From the NCBI RefSeq assembly GCF_023734135.1, contig NZ_AP025730.1:4216001-4280000 (forward strand): a DNA stretch of 64,000 nt, read 5' to 3'. The notes under the pieces were generated by a model. That model saw only the letters and a list, made by a program, of their open reading frames with translations. It did not search any database and had not been told where the DNA came from. Shown in pieces: positions 8,735 to 21,759 of this stretch; positions within the stretch are counted from its first letter, which is position 1, and every line of letters starts with the position of its first letter. The position numbers and the translations under genes are program-made. The stretch is from Sphaerotilus microaerophilus. Lineage in GTDB: Bacteria > Pseudomonadota > Gammaproteobacteria > Burkholderiales > Burkholderiaceae_C.

Positions 8735-9582
8735 ACGGCCATCGCCTGACCCTGCGCCAGCGCCTGCCGCTGCGGCTGGACCTGCGCGGCGTGCTGCCCG
8801 GCGCGCTGGCCGCGCTGGACCTCGCGGCGATCGAGCGCCTGCCGGTGGCCCACGGCCGCGAGTGGCTGCCGCTGGCCGAATGCTTCCACATCGAGGCCTT
8901 CGAGGCAGAAGAACCTGCCCTGCACCTCATCGGCGACCTCTCCCGCGTCGATCACCTCGGCTGGGGCTTGGCCGGCGGGGAGATCCTCGTCGACGGCCCC
9001 GTGGGCGACCACCTCGGCAGCACGATGCGCGCCGGCACGGTCCGCGTGCGCGGCTCGGCCGGCGACCTGGCCGGCGTGGAGATGGCCGGCGGCGAGCTGC
9101 ACATCGAGGGCGACGCCGGCCACTTCGTCGCCAGCACCTTGCCGGGCAGCATGGACGGCCTGCGCGGCGGGCTGATCTGCATCCACGGCCGGGCGGGCGA
9201 CCGGCTGGGCGACCGCATGCGCCGCGGCACGCTGATCGTCGGCGGGGACGTGGGCGACTTCGCCGCCTCCCGCCTGGTGGCCGGCAGCGTGCTGCTGGGC
9301 GGGGGCGCCGGCGCTCACCCCGGCTACGGCCAGCGCCGCGGTAGCCTGGTCTGGCTGCAGCCGGACGCGGCGCCCGCGCCACCCACCACCTTTGTGCCCG
9401 GCCAGGGCGACACCGCCGTGTTCTGGCAGCTCTTTGCCCGCGACCTGGCGGGCCTCGGAGCCCGCCACTTCGCCGGACAGGCCATCGCCGACGCGCTCGC
9501 CGCCCTGCCCGCCCGCCGCCCGCAGCGCTGGCGTGGCGACCTGGCGGTGGACGGCCAGGGTGAGTGGCTGCTGCCGCGCTGA
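8731..9582 (+). CDS. fhcC: Formyltransferase/hydrolase complex subunit C
   Basis: A 283-residue protein of the FwdC/FhcC family. The middle consists of repeated Gly-Asp-x-(Leu/Val/Ala)-Gly turns (for example residues 88-190) typical of the beta-helix fold shared with the C-terminal domain of glutamate synthase. It is the scaffold subunit of the Fhc complex. The start overlaps the fhcD stop as ATGA. A 45-base gap then separates it from the Fae paralogue, which probably belongs to the same transcript because no terminator hairpin is seen between them. Confidence 0.92.
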   Translation: MNGHRLTLRQRLPLRLDLRGVLPGALAALDLAAIERLPVAHGREWLPLAECFHIEAFEAEEPALHLIGDLSRVDHLGWGLAGGEILVDGPVGDHLGSTMRAGTVRVRGSAGDLAGVEMAGGELHIEGDAGHFVASTLPGSMDGLRGGLICIHGRAGDRLGDRMRRGTLIVGGDVGDFAASRLVAGSVLLGGGAGAHPGYGQRRGSLVWLQPDAAPAPPTTFVPGQGDTAVFWQLFARDLAGLGARHFAGQAIADALAALPARRPQRWRGDLAVDGQGEWLLPR

Positions 9583-9627
9583 ACCCCTTCCTTCTTCTTC
9601 CCGACGACCTGTTTTCCCGGAGACCCG

Positions 9628-10176
9628 ATGACCAGCCACCACCGCGCCCTGCCCTACACCTTCCACGCTGGCGAAGCCACCGTGCTGGCCGCCGAGGGCC
9701 AGTTCACCGACGCGATGCCCGAGATCCTGATCGGCCGCGTCGACGGCCCGGTCGGCCAAGCCTTTGCCAACATGATGGCGCAGAGCAAGGGCCACACCGC
9801 GATGTTCGCGATCCGCGCCTGCAACCAGCTGGTGCGCCCGGCCACGATCACCGTGCCGAAGGTGACGCTCAAGGACATGGCCAACATCGACCTCTTCGGC
9901 GGCGTGGTGCAGAGCGCCACCGCCGACGCGGTGCTGGACTGCGTGATCGAGGGCATCATCCCGCGGGACATGGTGGATGAGCTGTGCGTCGTCAGCCTGG
10001 TCTGGATCGACCCGCGCTGCGCCAAGGACCCGAACCTCGACAAGAAGGACATGTACCGCACCAACTACGAGGCCACCAAGCTGGCGCTGAAGCGCGCGCT
10101 GGCCAACGAGCCGACGATCGACGAGCTGATCGCCAACCGTGAGACGATCCGGCACGACATGAACGACTGGTCCTGA
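9628..10176 (+). CDS. Formaldehyde-activating enzyme paralogue lacking the catalytic His
   Basis: A 182-residue protein of the Fae family, whose classical member condenses formaldehyde with H4MPT. The C-terminal half is well conserved, including the Asn-Tyr-Glu-Ala-Thr-Lys-Leu-Ala segment. The N-terminal catalytic segment, which in Fae reads Val-Ala-His-Ile-Asp, is replaced by Asp28-Ala29-Met30-Pro31, so the general acid/base histidine is absent. This places it with Fae2/Fae3-type homologues of unsettled function rather than the true enzyme. It follows fhcC by 45 bases, and its stop is buried in the stem of a nested hairpin. Confidence 0.85.
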   Translation: MTSHHRALPYTFHAGEATVLAAEGQFTDAMPEILIGRVDGPVGQAFANMMAQSKGHTAMFAIRACNQLVRPATITVPKVTLKDMANIDLFGGVVQSATADAVLDCVIEGIIPRDMVDELCVVSLVWIDPRCAKDPNLDKKDMYRTNYEATKLALKRALANEPTIDELIANRETIRHDMNDWS

Positions 10177-10220
10177 CAAGGGCGCATGAACCGGCACCGG
10201 TTCCTGCAACCCTTGTCAGG
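10172..10220 (+). terminator. Nested hairpin after the Fae paralogue
   Basis: An 11-base perfect inverted repeat pairs 10172-10182 with 10210-10220, enclosing a second 7-base perfect stem (10188-10194 with 10197-10203). The outer stem covers the stop codon of the preceding gene, and the structure ends about 16 bases before the pabB start. There is no T-run, so it may be a processing or attenuation element rather than a simple intrinsic terminator. Confidence 0.5.
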
Positions 10221-10236
10221 GCGATGATTTGACTGC

Positions 10237-12183
10237 ATGACTAGCCTTCAGGAACCCTTCGCGCTGCTCGACGACGCCAGCGCCAGCGACGCCGCACCGA
10301 CCAGCCGGCTCTACACCGGCTTCGTGCGCGAGCACCGCTGCAGCGACCCGGCCGACCTGGATGCCACCTGGGCGGCGGTGCAGGCCGATCTCCGTGCGCC
10401 GGAACCCCTGCACGCCGTGCTGCTGGCCGACTACGAATGGGGCGCGCGGCTGATCGGCGCTGCGCACCGCCCGCCGCCGGCCGACGAGCCGGCCGCGCTG
10501 CGGGTGCTGATGTTCCGTCGGCTGCAGCGGCTGTCGGCCGAGGCGGTGACCGCCTGGCTGGCCGGGCAGGACGACGGCGCCCCGGCCGGCACGCTGGGCC
10601 TGACGCCGAGCGTGGACGACGCGGCCTTCGATGCGGCCATCGCCGCCATCCACGCCGCCATCGCCGATGGCGAGACCTACCAGGTCAACTACACCTACCG
10701 CCTCGACGGCCACGTCTGGGGCGAGCCGCTGGCGCTGTACCGCCGGCTGCGCGAGCGCCAGCCGGTGCCCTACGGTGCGCTGATCGCCCTGCCCGCGCGC
10801 GCCGACGACGCGCGGCGCTGGGTGCTGAGCCGCTCGCCGGAGCTCTTCCTGCGCCACGAGGCCGGCGTCGTCACCGCCCGGCCGATGAAGGGCACCGCGC
10901 GGCGCGTGGCCGGAGACCCGCTGGGCGACAGCGAAACCGCCCGCGAGCTGGCCGGCGACATCAAGAACCGGGCCGAGAACCTGATGATCGTCGACCTGCT
11001 GCGCAATGACCTGGGCCGCATCGCGCAAATCGGCTCGGTCCAGGTACCCCAGCTCTTCGAGATCGAGCCCTACGCCACCGTCTTCCAGATGACCTCCACC
11101 GTGATGGCCCGGCTGCAGCCGGCGGTGGACCTGCCCGCGCTGCTGCGCGCCACCTTCCCCTGCGGCTCGATCACCGGCGCGCCCAAGCGGCACACGATGC
11201 ACTGGATCGAGCGGCTGGAGTCCACCCCGCGCGGCCTGTACTGCGGCGCGATCGGATGGGCGGACGCAGCCGCGGACCTCAGCCAGCGCTGCGAGGACTT
11301 CTGCCTCAACGTCGCCATCCGCACCCTGACGCTGGGCGAGCCGAACCACGACCTGCACCCTGGCCTGCGCCCCCTGCGGCTGGGCGTGGGCGCCGGCATC
11401 GTGATGGACAGCGTGGCCGCCGACGAACGCGCCGAATGCCGGCTGAAGGCGCGCTTCCTCACCGCGCTGGACCCGGGCTTCGAGCTGTTCGAGACGATGC
11501 GCGGCGAGCCTCACTACGGCATCGCCCTGCTGGATGAACACCTGGCCCGGCTCGCGCGCAGTGCGCAGGAATTGGGCTTTGCCTTCGATGCGGAGGCCGC
11601 CCGCGCCCTCCTGGACGAAGCCACGCAGGCACTGACCGGCCCGACCCGGCTGCGCCTGGCGCTGGCGCACGACGGCCAGCTCAACCTGCGCCAGGCGCCG
11701 TTGGCCCCACTGCCCGCCGAGCGCGACGGCGCGTACGACGGTGGACACGGCGCGCCGGTGCGGCTGATCGTCTCGCCGCAGCGCCTGCCCGATGCCGCAC
11801 CGCTGGCGGCCTTCAAGACCACGCTGCGCGCGCACTACGATGCGGGCGTCACGGCCGCGGAGGCGCAGGGCGCCTTCGACAGCCTGTTCTTCACGCGCGA
11901 CGGCCGGCTGGTGGAGGGCGGGCGCAGCAGCGTCTTCCTGCGCCTGGACGGCCGCTGGTGGACCCCGCCGGTGAGCGACGGCGCCCTGCCTGGCGTGATG
12001 CGCGCCCAGCTGCTGGCCGACCCGCTCGTGGCGGCCGGCGAGCGCAGCCTGACCCTGGCCGACCTGCGGCGCGCCGAGGCGATCTGGGTCAGCAACGCCC
12101 TGCGCGGCGTGCTGCGCGCCGAACTGGCCCCGGGTCTACTTGCAGACCCGCTGGTGGCCGAGACCGCGATCCAGGCGAACTGA
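10237..12183 (+). CDS. pabB: Fused aminodeoxychorismate synthase component I / aminodeoxychorismate lyase
   Basis: A 648-residue fusion. Residues 1-410 are a chorismate-binding PabB domain with the hallmark Pro-Met-Lys-Gly-Thr (the lysine is the PabB nucleophile), Glu-Asn-Leu-Met-Ile-Val-Asp-Leu-Leu-Arg-Asn-Asp and Cys-Gly-Ser-Ile-Thr-Gly-Ala-Pro-Lys. Residues 410-648 resemble a class IV aminotransferase-fold PabC lyase. It makes p-aminobenzoate, which feeds both folate and H4MPT, so its place after the C1 genes suggests cofactor supply. The glutaminase partner PabA is not in the window. An ATG lies at 10237, downstream of the nested hairpin. Confidence 0.9.
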   Translation: MTSLQEPFALLDDASASDAAPTSRLYTGFVREHRCSDPADLDATWAAVQADLRAPEPLHAVLLADYEWGARLIGAAHRPPPADEPAALRVLMFRRLQRLSAEAVTAWLAGQDDGAPAGTLGLTPSVDDAAFDAAIAAIHAAIADGETYQVNYTYRLDGHVWGEPLALYRRLRERQPVPYGALIALPARADDARRWVLSRSPELFLRHEAGVVTARPMKGTARRVAGDPLGDSETARELAGDIKNRAENLMIVDLLRNDLGRIAQIGSVQVPQLFEIEPYATVFQMTSTVMARLQPAVDLPALLRATFPCGSITGAPKRHTMHWIERLESTPRGLYCGAIGWADAAADLSQRCEDFCLNVAIRTLTLGEPNHDLHPGLRPLRLGVGAGIVMDSVAADERAECRLKARFLTALDPGFELFETMRGEPHYGIALLDEHLARLARSAQELGFAFDAEAARALLDEATQALTGPTRLRLALAHDGQLNLRQAPLAPLPAERDGAYDGGHGAPVRLIVSPQRLPDAAPLAAFKTTLRAHYDAGVTAAEAQGAFDSLFFTRDGRLVEGGRSSVFLRLDGRWWTPPVSDGALPGVMRAQLLADPLVAAGERSLTLADLRRAEAIWVSNALRGVLRAELAPGLLADPLVAETAIQAN

Positions 12184-12203
12184 ACCCGCAGCACGAGCCG
12201 CCC

Positions 12204-12863
12204 ATGCAGCTGGCCCTGTTCGACCTGGACCACACGCTGATCCCCTTCGACAGCGGCATGGCCTGGACCGAGTGGCTGGCCGCCCGGGGCGTGCTACCGG
12301 CCGACGCCCCGCAGCGCCACCTGGACTGCTGCCGCGAGTACGTCGCCGGTCGGCAAGACATCTGCGGCCTGCACCGCGCCACCGTCGCACCGATCGCCCA
12401 CCTCGACCCGGTGGAGCTGGAGCGGCTGGCGCAGGGCTTTGCCGCGGCGATGTTGCCTCGGCTGCCCGCCGCCTCGCATGCCCTGGTGGCCCGCCACCAC
12501 CGCGCCGGGCATCGTTGCGTGCTGGTCACCGCGACCACCCGCTTCATCGGCGAAGTCTTCGCCAGCCTGTTCGGGCTGCATGACCTGATTGCCACCGAAT
12601 CGGCGCGCGACGACGCCGGCCACCTCACCGGCGAGATCGTCGGCGACCCCTGCTGGGGCCCGCACAAGATTGCCCACGTGGAAGGCTGGCTGGCCCGGCA
12701 GGCCGCCCCGCGACTGGCCGACTGCGCCTTCAGCGCCTTCTACAGCGACGCCGCCAGCGACCTGCCGCTGCTGCAGGCCGTGCAGCAGCCGGTGGCGGTG
12801 CGGCCGGACGAGCGGCTGCGCGGCGAGGCGCTGGCACGCGGCTGGCAAATCCTCCACGCCTGA
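12204..12863 (+). CDS. HAD-family phosphatase (SerB-like, HAD-IB)
   Basis: A 219-residue HAD hydrolase. Motif I is Phe-Asp-Leu-Asp-His-Thr-Leu at residues 5-11 with both catalytic aspartates. Motif II is Val-Thr-Ala-Thr, and motif IV is Tyr-Ser-Asp-Ala-Ala-Ser-Asp-Leu-Pro-Leu-Leu. This matches the HAD-IB branch related to phosphoserine phosphatase. The substrate is unknown. The start at 12204 lies 20 bases after the PabBC stop, so it is probably the last gene of that transcript. A dephosphorylation step in cofactor synthesis is possible but unproven. Confidence 0.85.
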   Translation: MQLALFDLDHTLIPFDSGMAWTEWLAARGVLPADAPQRHLDCCREYVAGRQDICGLHRATVAPIAHLDPVELERLAQGFAAAMLPRLPAASHALVARHHRAGHRCVLVTATTRFIGEVFASLFGLHDLIATESARDDAGHLTGEIVGDPCWGPHKIAHVEGWLARQAAPRLADCAFSAFYSDAASDLPLLQAVQQPVAVRPDERLRGEALARGWQILHA

Positions 12864-12973
12864 CGGGACTCCACGCCCCCTCACCGGGGCCCCGTGCCCT
12901 CTCAGGTCAATTGCCTGCTGACCTACACTCGCCGACTGGGCGAAAGTGAAAAATCAACAACGGGGTGTGGTCC

Positions 12974-17919
<4,946 letters not shown>

Positions 17920-17979
17920 CCTGACGCACCTGACGTGCGCGCGAGTGCCGGTGCGGGTGGGTTCCCGGTGCGCCCAGGG

Positions 17980-19248
17980 CTACCAGCGCCGCCCGCGCAA
18001 CTGCAGCAGCCGCTGCTCCAGCGCCTTGGTCGCCTGCTCGGGCGGGGTCGTGCCGGCCAGCACCTCATGCCCGGCCTGCCAGACGGCGCTGCTGACGGCG
18101 TCGTACTTCGGGCCGGTCACCGTGGCGGGCCGCGGCGTGGCCGTCTGCAACACCGGGTAGAGGCTGCCGAAGAAGGGCACCGCAGCCAGCACCTGCGGGT
18201 CCCGGTACAGGGCTGGCTGCGTGGGCAGGTAGGCACCGCGGATCGCGCGCTCCTTCTGCACCTCGTGGCTGGTCAGGTGCATCACCAGCGCCGCCGCCTC
18301 GCGCGGGTGGCGCGAGTAGCGGCTCACCGCCAGTTGCCAACCGCCCAGCGCCGCGGCGCCGTGGGTTGCGCCCTCGCCACGCGGCAGCACCTGCACCCCC
18401 ACCTTGCCCGCCACCGCGCTGCCCGGGGCCTGCAGCAGTGCCCAGGCGTAGGGCCAGTTGCGCATGAACAGCGCGTTGCCGTTCTGGAACAGCCGCCGGC
18501 TGTCCTCCTCGGCATGGTTCAGCACCCCGGCCGGGCTGATGCGCCCCACCCAGGATGCCGCCATGCGCAGCGCCTGCTGGGCCCGCGGGTTGTGGACCGA
18601 CACCCGCCCATCGTCCTCGACGATGCGCCCGCCGCCGTGGCTGGCCACCCACTCCAGCAGGTTGCAGGTCAGGCCCTCATAGGCCCGCCCCTGGAACAGC
18701 CAGCCCTGCATGCCCGGCCGCCCGGCGCGCCGCTCCGCGTCCTGGATCCTCGCCGCCGTGGCCGCCAGCGCCTCCCAGGTGGCCGGCGGCTGCTCGTCGT
18801 ACTTCTCAAGCAGGTCGCGCCGGTAGTAGAGCAGCCCGGCGTCGGCATACCAGGGCATCGCGAGCAGGCGGTTGCCATCCCGGTCGATCGCCAGCTGCGA
18901 GGCAAAGTGCGCCTGCTCCGCCCCACCGCTGTAGGGCCGCAGGTCCTGCAGGTGCGCCTTCACCAGCCCGGGCCAGACCACATCGATGGTGATCACATCC
19001 AGGTCCGGGCTGCGCGCCGAGAGGATCTGTCGCAGCAGCGCCAGCAGGTCGGTGGACGACTGCGGCGTGGTGAAGAAGCGCACCGTGTGGCCCGTGCGCG
19101 CCGCCCAGGCTTGCGCCGCCGCCTTGCAGAACTCGAAGTCCCGCCCCACCGTGCCGCAGGACAGCGTCAGCGTCACCGCCTGCGCCGCCCCGGCGGCCAG
19201 TCCCAGCAGCCCGGCCACCATGCCCTGCGCCACCCTGCGTCTCATCAT
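17980..19248 (-). CDS. Extracellular solute-binding protein, family 1
   Basis: A 422-residue protein with a typical signal peptide (Arg-Arg-Arg start, hydrophobic core and an Ala-Gln-Ala cleavage site near residue 24) and the fold of sugar-type ABC binding proteins: Asp-Leu-Asp-Val-Ile-Thr-Ile-Asp, Met-Pro-Trp-Tyr-Ala-Asp-Ala-Gly-Leu-Leu-Tyr-Tyr-Arg and Gly-Gly-Trp-Gln-Leu-Ala-Val-Ser. Binding proteins of this shape usually serve trehalose, maltose or polyol importers. No permease or ATPase gene lies beside it, so it is an orphan or feeds a sensor or distant transporter. Two adjacent ATGs (19248, 19245) are possible. It converges on the REC-GGDEF-EAL gene. Confidence 0.85.
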   Translation of the reverse strand: MMRRRVAQGMVAGLLGLAAGAAQAVTLTLSCGTVGRDFEFCKAAAQAWAARTGHTVRFFTTPQSSTDLLALLRQILSARSPDLDVITIDVVWPGLVKAHLQDLRPYSGGAEQAHFASQLAIDRDGNRLLAMPWYADAGLLYYRRDLLEKYDEQPPATWEALAATAARIQDAERRAGRPGMQGWLFQGRAYEGLTCNLLEWVASHGGGRIVEDDGRVSVHNPRAQQALRMAASWVGRISPAGVLNHAEEDSRRLFQNGNALFMRNWPYAWALLQAPGSAVAGKVGVQVLPRGEGATHGAAALGGWQLAVSRYSRHPREAAALVMHLTSHEVQKERAIRGAYLPTQPALYRDPQVLAAVPFFGSLYPVLQTATPRPATVTGPKYDAVSSAVWQAGHEVLAGTTPPEQATKALEQRLLQLRGRRW

Positions 19249-19402
19249 GTGCGCCCCGCTTTCTGTTGATGGCGGGATTTTGCATTTTCGGCAACCCCTG
19301 CGGCCGCCCCGCACCGCAACAGCCACCACCGGTGCGGCGGTGGTCACGGTGTCATCGTTGGATTGGCAGCACGGCTCGAAGTTCTCCGGGTGCGGAGCCG
19401 CT

Positions 19403-19714
19403 TCACTTGCGGTTCGCTGCCGGCACCACGCCGGCCAGGCTTTCACTGCCGGCGGCGTCCTCGATCGCCATGTGCATCTGGGCCACCGCCTCGGGCTCGC
19501 CCTTGATCGCAAAGGTATCGTGCTCGCAGTGTGGGCAGTGCGCGGCGAACGCCGCCTCGATGCCCCTCATGCCCGAGATGTCGATGGGCTGCAGCTCGGT
19601 GAGCTCGGCCTGGCAGTGGTTGCACTTGACGTACTTCGGTCGCAGCGACAACTGCCGCTCGATGGCGGCCTGTTTGCGTTGCTCGGGGGTACCGCGGAGT
19701 CTGGCTTGGCCCAT
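19403..19714 (-). CDS. Small zinc-ribbon-like hypothetical protein
   Basis: A 103-residue protein. The N-terminus, Met-Gly-Gln-Ala-Arg-Leu-Arg-Gly-Thr followed by basic helix residues, is a recurrent opening of small bacterial proteins and supports the start at 19714 over one six codons upstream. Two pairs of cysteines, Cys-Asn-His-Cys and Cys-Pro-His-Cys spaced by about 28 residues, suggest a zinc ribbon. Function is not recognised. Confidence 0.6.
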   Translation of the reverse strand: MGQARLRGTPEQRKQAAIERQLSLRPKYVKCNHCQAELTELQPIDISGMRGIEAAFAAHCPHCEHDTFAIKGEPEAVAQMHMAIEDAAGSESLAGVVPAANRK

Positions 19715-19751
19715 GCGCCGATTGTCCCTCACCCGCCGGCCCGCCCGAGCG

Positions 19752-20594
19752 TCAGGCGGATGCCTCGATGACCGGAGCGTCCCAGTGCTGTTCGAAGGAA
19801 CGCAGGCGGCCCATCTCGAACAGCAGCAGGCCCACCATGCCGAGGCTACCCAGCTGCGCCAGCATCACGCCCACGACGAAGGGGACGATGCCGATCCGGT
19901 CAGAGCGGGGCCCGTAGGCCGCCAGCAACGGGCCGGCCGCAAGGCTGACCAGCCAGAACAGCAGTCCGACGTAGAGCAGGAAGGCACCGACGCCGCGCAG
20001 CAGGCGCAGCCCGCGCCCGGCATGGGGCAGCGCCAGGGTGCCCGACCAGCGAAGCACGAGATACACCCGGTACAGGGCGAGCGCGACGAACAGCATCGGC
20101 ACCGCCGCGTTCAGCCACCGGAACCAGTTCCCGCCGGTGGCCAGGCTGACCCAGCTGGACGAGGCGATGCCGATGGGCAGCACGACGCTGAGGACCGTGC
20201 CCGCGTAGGCGATGCGCAGGGGCCAGGAGGCGACGCGCCCGGGCGGCGCGGCGAAGACCGACCCGTGCCCACCCCGGGGTGACATCGAAGACGACGGCCA
20301 TGCAGACGGTGGCAGCACCGAGGAGGGGGGCCCCGACAAATCCGCCTGATCGGGCGGATCGCCCGGATGGGGGGAATGCGGTGGGTGCGCAGCCGAGGGC
20401 ACCGGAGGCGCTGCCGCCGATGCGCGGGGTCGCGCCAGCGCCCGGGCAGCCTCGGTGGACTGCTGCTCGCGCTTCTTGCGCAGCGCACCCAGCACCTTGG
20501 CGTAGATGGCCCCGCAGGCGGGGCAGGCCGTCTGCTCGGTCAGGGTCTCGAATTGAGCCACAGCCCCGCACTTCAGGCAGGTGACCTCTTTCAT
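19752..20594 (-). CDS. Zinc-ribbon membrane protein, hypothetical
   Basis: A 280-residue protein. A zinc ribbon opens it (Cys-Leu-Lys-Cys then Cys-Pro-Ala-Cys at residues 6-27), followed by a Pro/Ala/Ser-rich linker (residues 45-105) and about four hydrophobic segments between 120 and 255. A GGGAG ribosome site lies close before ATG 20594. This layout, a cytoplasmic zinc finger joined to a small membrane domain, occurs in uncharacterised proteobacterial proteins; no function can be assigned. It has no obvious operon partner. Confidence 0.65.
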   Translation of the reverse strand: MKEVTCLKCGAVAQFETLTEQTACPACGAIYAKVLGALRKKREQQSTEAARALARPRASAAAPPVPSAAHPPHSPHPGDPPDQADLSGPPSSVLPPSAWPSSSMSPRGGHGSVFAAPPGRVASWPLRIAYAGTVLSVVLPIGIASSSWVSLATGGNWFRWLNAAVPMLFVALALYRVYLVLRWSGTLALPHAGRGLRLLRGVGAFLLYVGLLFWLVSLAAGPLLAAYGPRSDRIGIVPFVVGVMLAQLGSLGMVGLLLFEMGRLRSFEQHWDAPVIEASA

Positions 20595-20723
20595 GCTGCA
20601 CTCCCACGCTGGGAACCTGGGGGCAATTTACTCCGAACCAGCGGCTCGGGAAGCAGTGGCAGCAGGGATCGGCGGGGATCAGCGGGGATGGTGCGGCTGC
20701 GGCGCCACGCTGGCCGGGTCAGC

Positions 20724-20987
20724 TCACTCGGCGTCGGCGGGCAGCAGGCGCGTCACGACGTTGCCCGGCAGCGGCGTGGGCAACGCGCCGTCGGCCTTGC
20801 CGGCGAACTTCCAGCCCTGGGGCAGCTTGACGAAGACGAAGTTCGTCGGCGGGTCGATGAAGACGGTGTAGTCGGCGACGGCCGGAGCGGCGGCCGGCGT
20901 GGCGGCCACCACGGGAGCGGCGTAGGCCAGGAAGGCGGCAAAGAGCGGGGCCGACAGCAGGGCGGCAAAGGTGTAGGTGCGGTGCAT
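20724..20987 (-). CDS. Small exported hypothetical protein
   Basis: An 87-residue protein with a signal peptide (Met-His-Arg-Thr start, Ala/Leu core to about residue 28) and a short mature part containing Asp-Tyr-Thr-Val-Phe-Ile-Asp-Pro-Pro-Thr-Asn-Phe-Val-Phe-Val-Lys-Leu-Pro. Start 20987 is supported by a GGAGG ribosome site; an in-frame ATG eight codons upstream lacks one. Small exported proteins with this Pro-Pro-Thr motif are seen near respiratory or quinoprotein genes, but no function is known to me. It lies downstream of the methanol-oxidation cluster on the same strand. Confidence 0.6.
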   Translation of the reverse strand: MHRTYTFAALLSAPLFAAFLAYAAPVVAATPAAAPAVADYTVFIDPPTNFVFVKLPQGWKFAGKADGALPTPLPGNVVTRLLPADAE

Positions 20988-21141
20988 GGGATCCTCCGAT
21001 GGGTGGCGCATCGGTGGCTGCGGTGGCGGCCACCAAGCGCAACGGCGACCAGATGTGGTCGCCGTGACGGGACGGAGTATCTCATGACCAAGGGAAAACC
21101 CTAGACCAGCATCTCACGTTTTTTCCATTTCCAGCCTGACC

Positions 21142-21759
21142 TCACTGCTCCAGCCGCAGGATCTCCAGCTGCTCGGGCACGGTCTGGAAGGTGCCGGCAC
21201 CCGCCGGCATCTGCATCAGGGGCAGGCCGGTCTTGGCATCGAGCAGCCACACGCTGGGGTAGACCAGCAGGCGGGCGCGCTGGTCGCCGATGGCGCGCTG
21301 GAACTCGGCATAGGGGCCGTGGGCACCCTCGGTGCGCAGCACCAGCTGGCGCTCCAGCACGCTGAGCTGGCTGCGCAGGTCGACCAGCAGGTACTGGGCG
21401 CGAAAGTGCGGCAGCAGCTCGGCCGCGTGCGCGGCCAGGAAGGCCTCGTAGCGGCGGCAGTAGGGGCAGTCGCCGGCGCCGAGGTAGACGTACAGGTGCC
21501 GGCCCTCGCGGCGCGCGCGCTGCTGGGCGCCGCGCAGGTCGAACTCCCAGGGCGCCGGTTGGCCGTTGGGGCCGGGCGTACCGATGCGTGGCTCCACCAC
21601 CACGGCCTCGTAGGCGGCGGGCAGGCCGGCAGCGGCCCGGGTGCCCCAGAGCGCAAACGGCCCGGCCGCGGCGAGCTGCAGCCAGCGTCGGCGGTGGATG
21701 CGCCGACGGGTGATGCGCGGCAGGGGGTGCCGCGCGATGGGTGACCCGTCGGTGCTCAC
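21142..21759 (-). CDS. Tat-exported thioredoxin-like protein
   Basis: A 205-residue protein with a twin-arginine-type leader (Arg-Arg-Arg-Trp-Leu-Gln-Leu at about residues 23-29) and a thioredoxin fold with Cys98-Pro-Tyr-Cys101. It starts at a GTG whose GTGA overlaps the stop of the SoxYZ-like carrier gene, so the two are translationally coupled. A periplasmic redox partner that keeps the carrier cysteine reduced is a reasonable inference, by analogy with the SoxW thioredoxin that serves SoxYZ. It is the last clear gene of the methanol-oxidation accessory operon. Confidence 0.75.
   Translation of the reverse strand: MSTDGSPIARHPLPRITRRRIHRRRWLQLAAAGPFALWGTRAAAGLPAAYEAVVVEPRIGTPGPNGQPAPWEFDLRGAQQRARREGRHLYVYLGAGDCPYCRRYEAFLAAHAAELLPHFRAQYLLVDLRSQLSVLERQLVLRTEGAHGPYAEFQRAIGDQRARLLVYPSVWLLDAKTGLPLMQMPAGAGTFQTVPEQLEILRLEQ

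Noticed and set aside
10237..12183. Anthranilate synthase component I as identity of the chorismate-binding gene
   Set aside because: The Pro-Met-Lys-Gly-Thr motif with its lysine and the fused lyase-like C-terminus indicate PabB-PabC.
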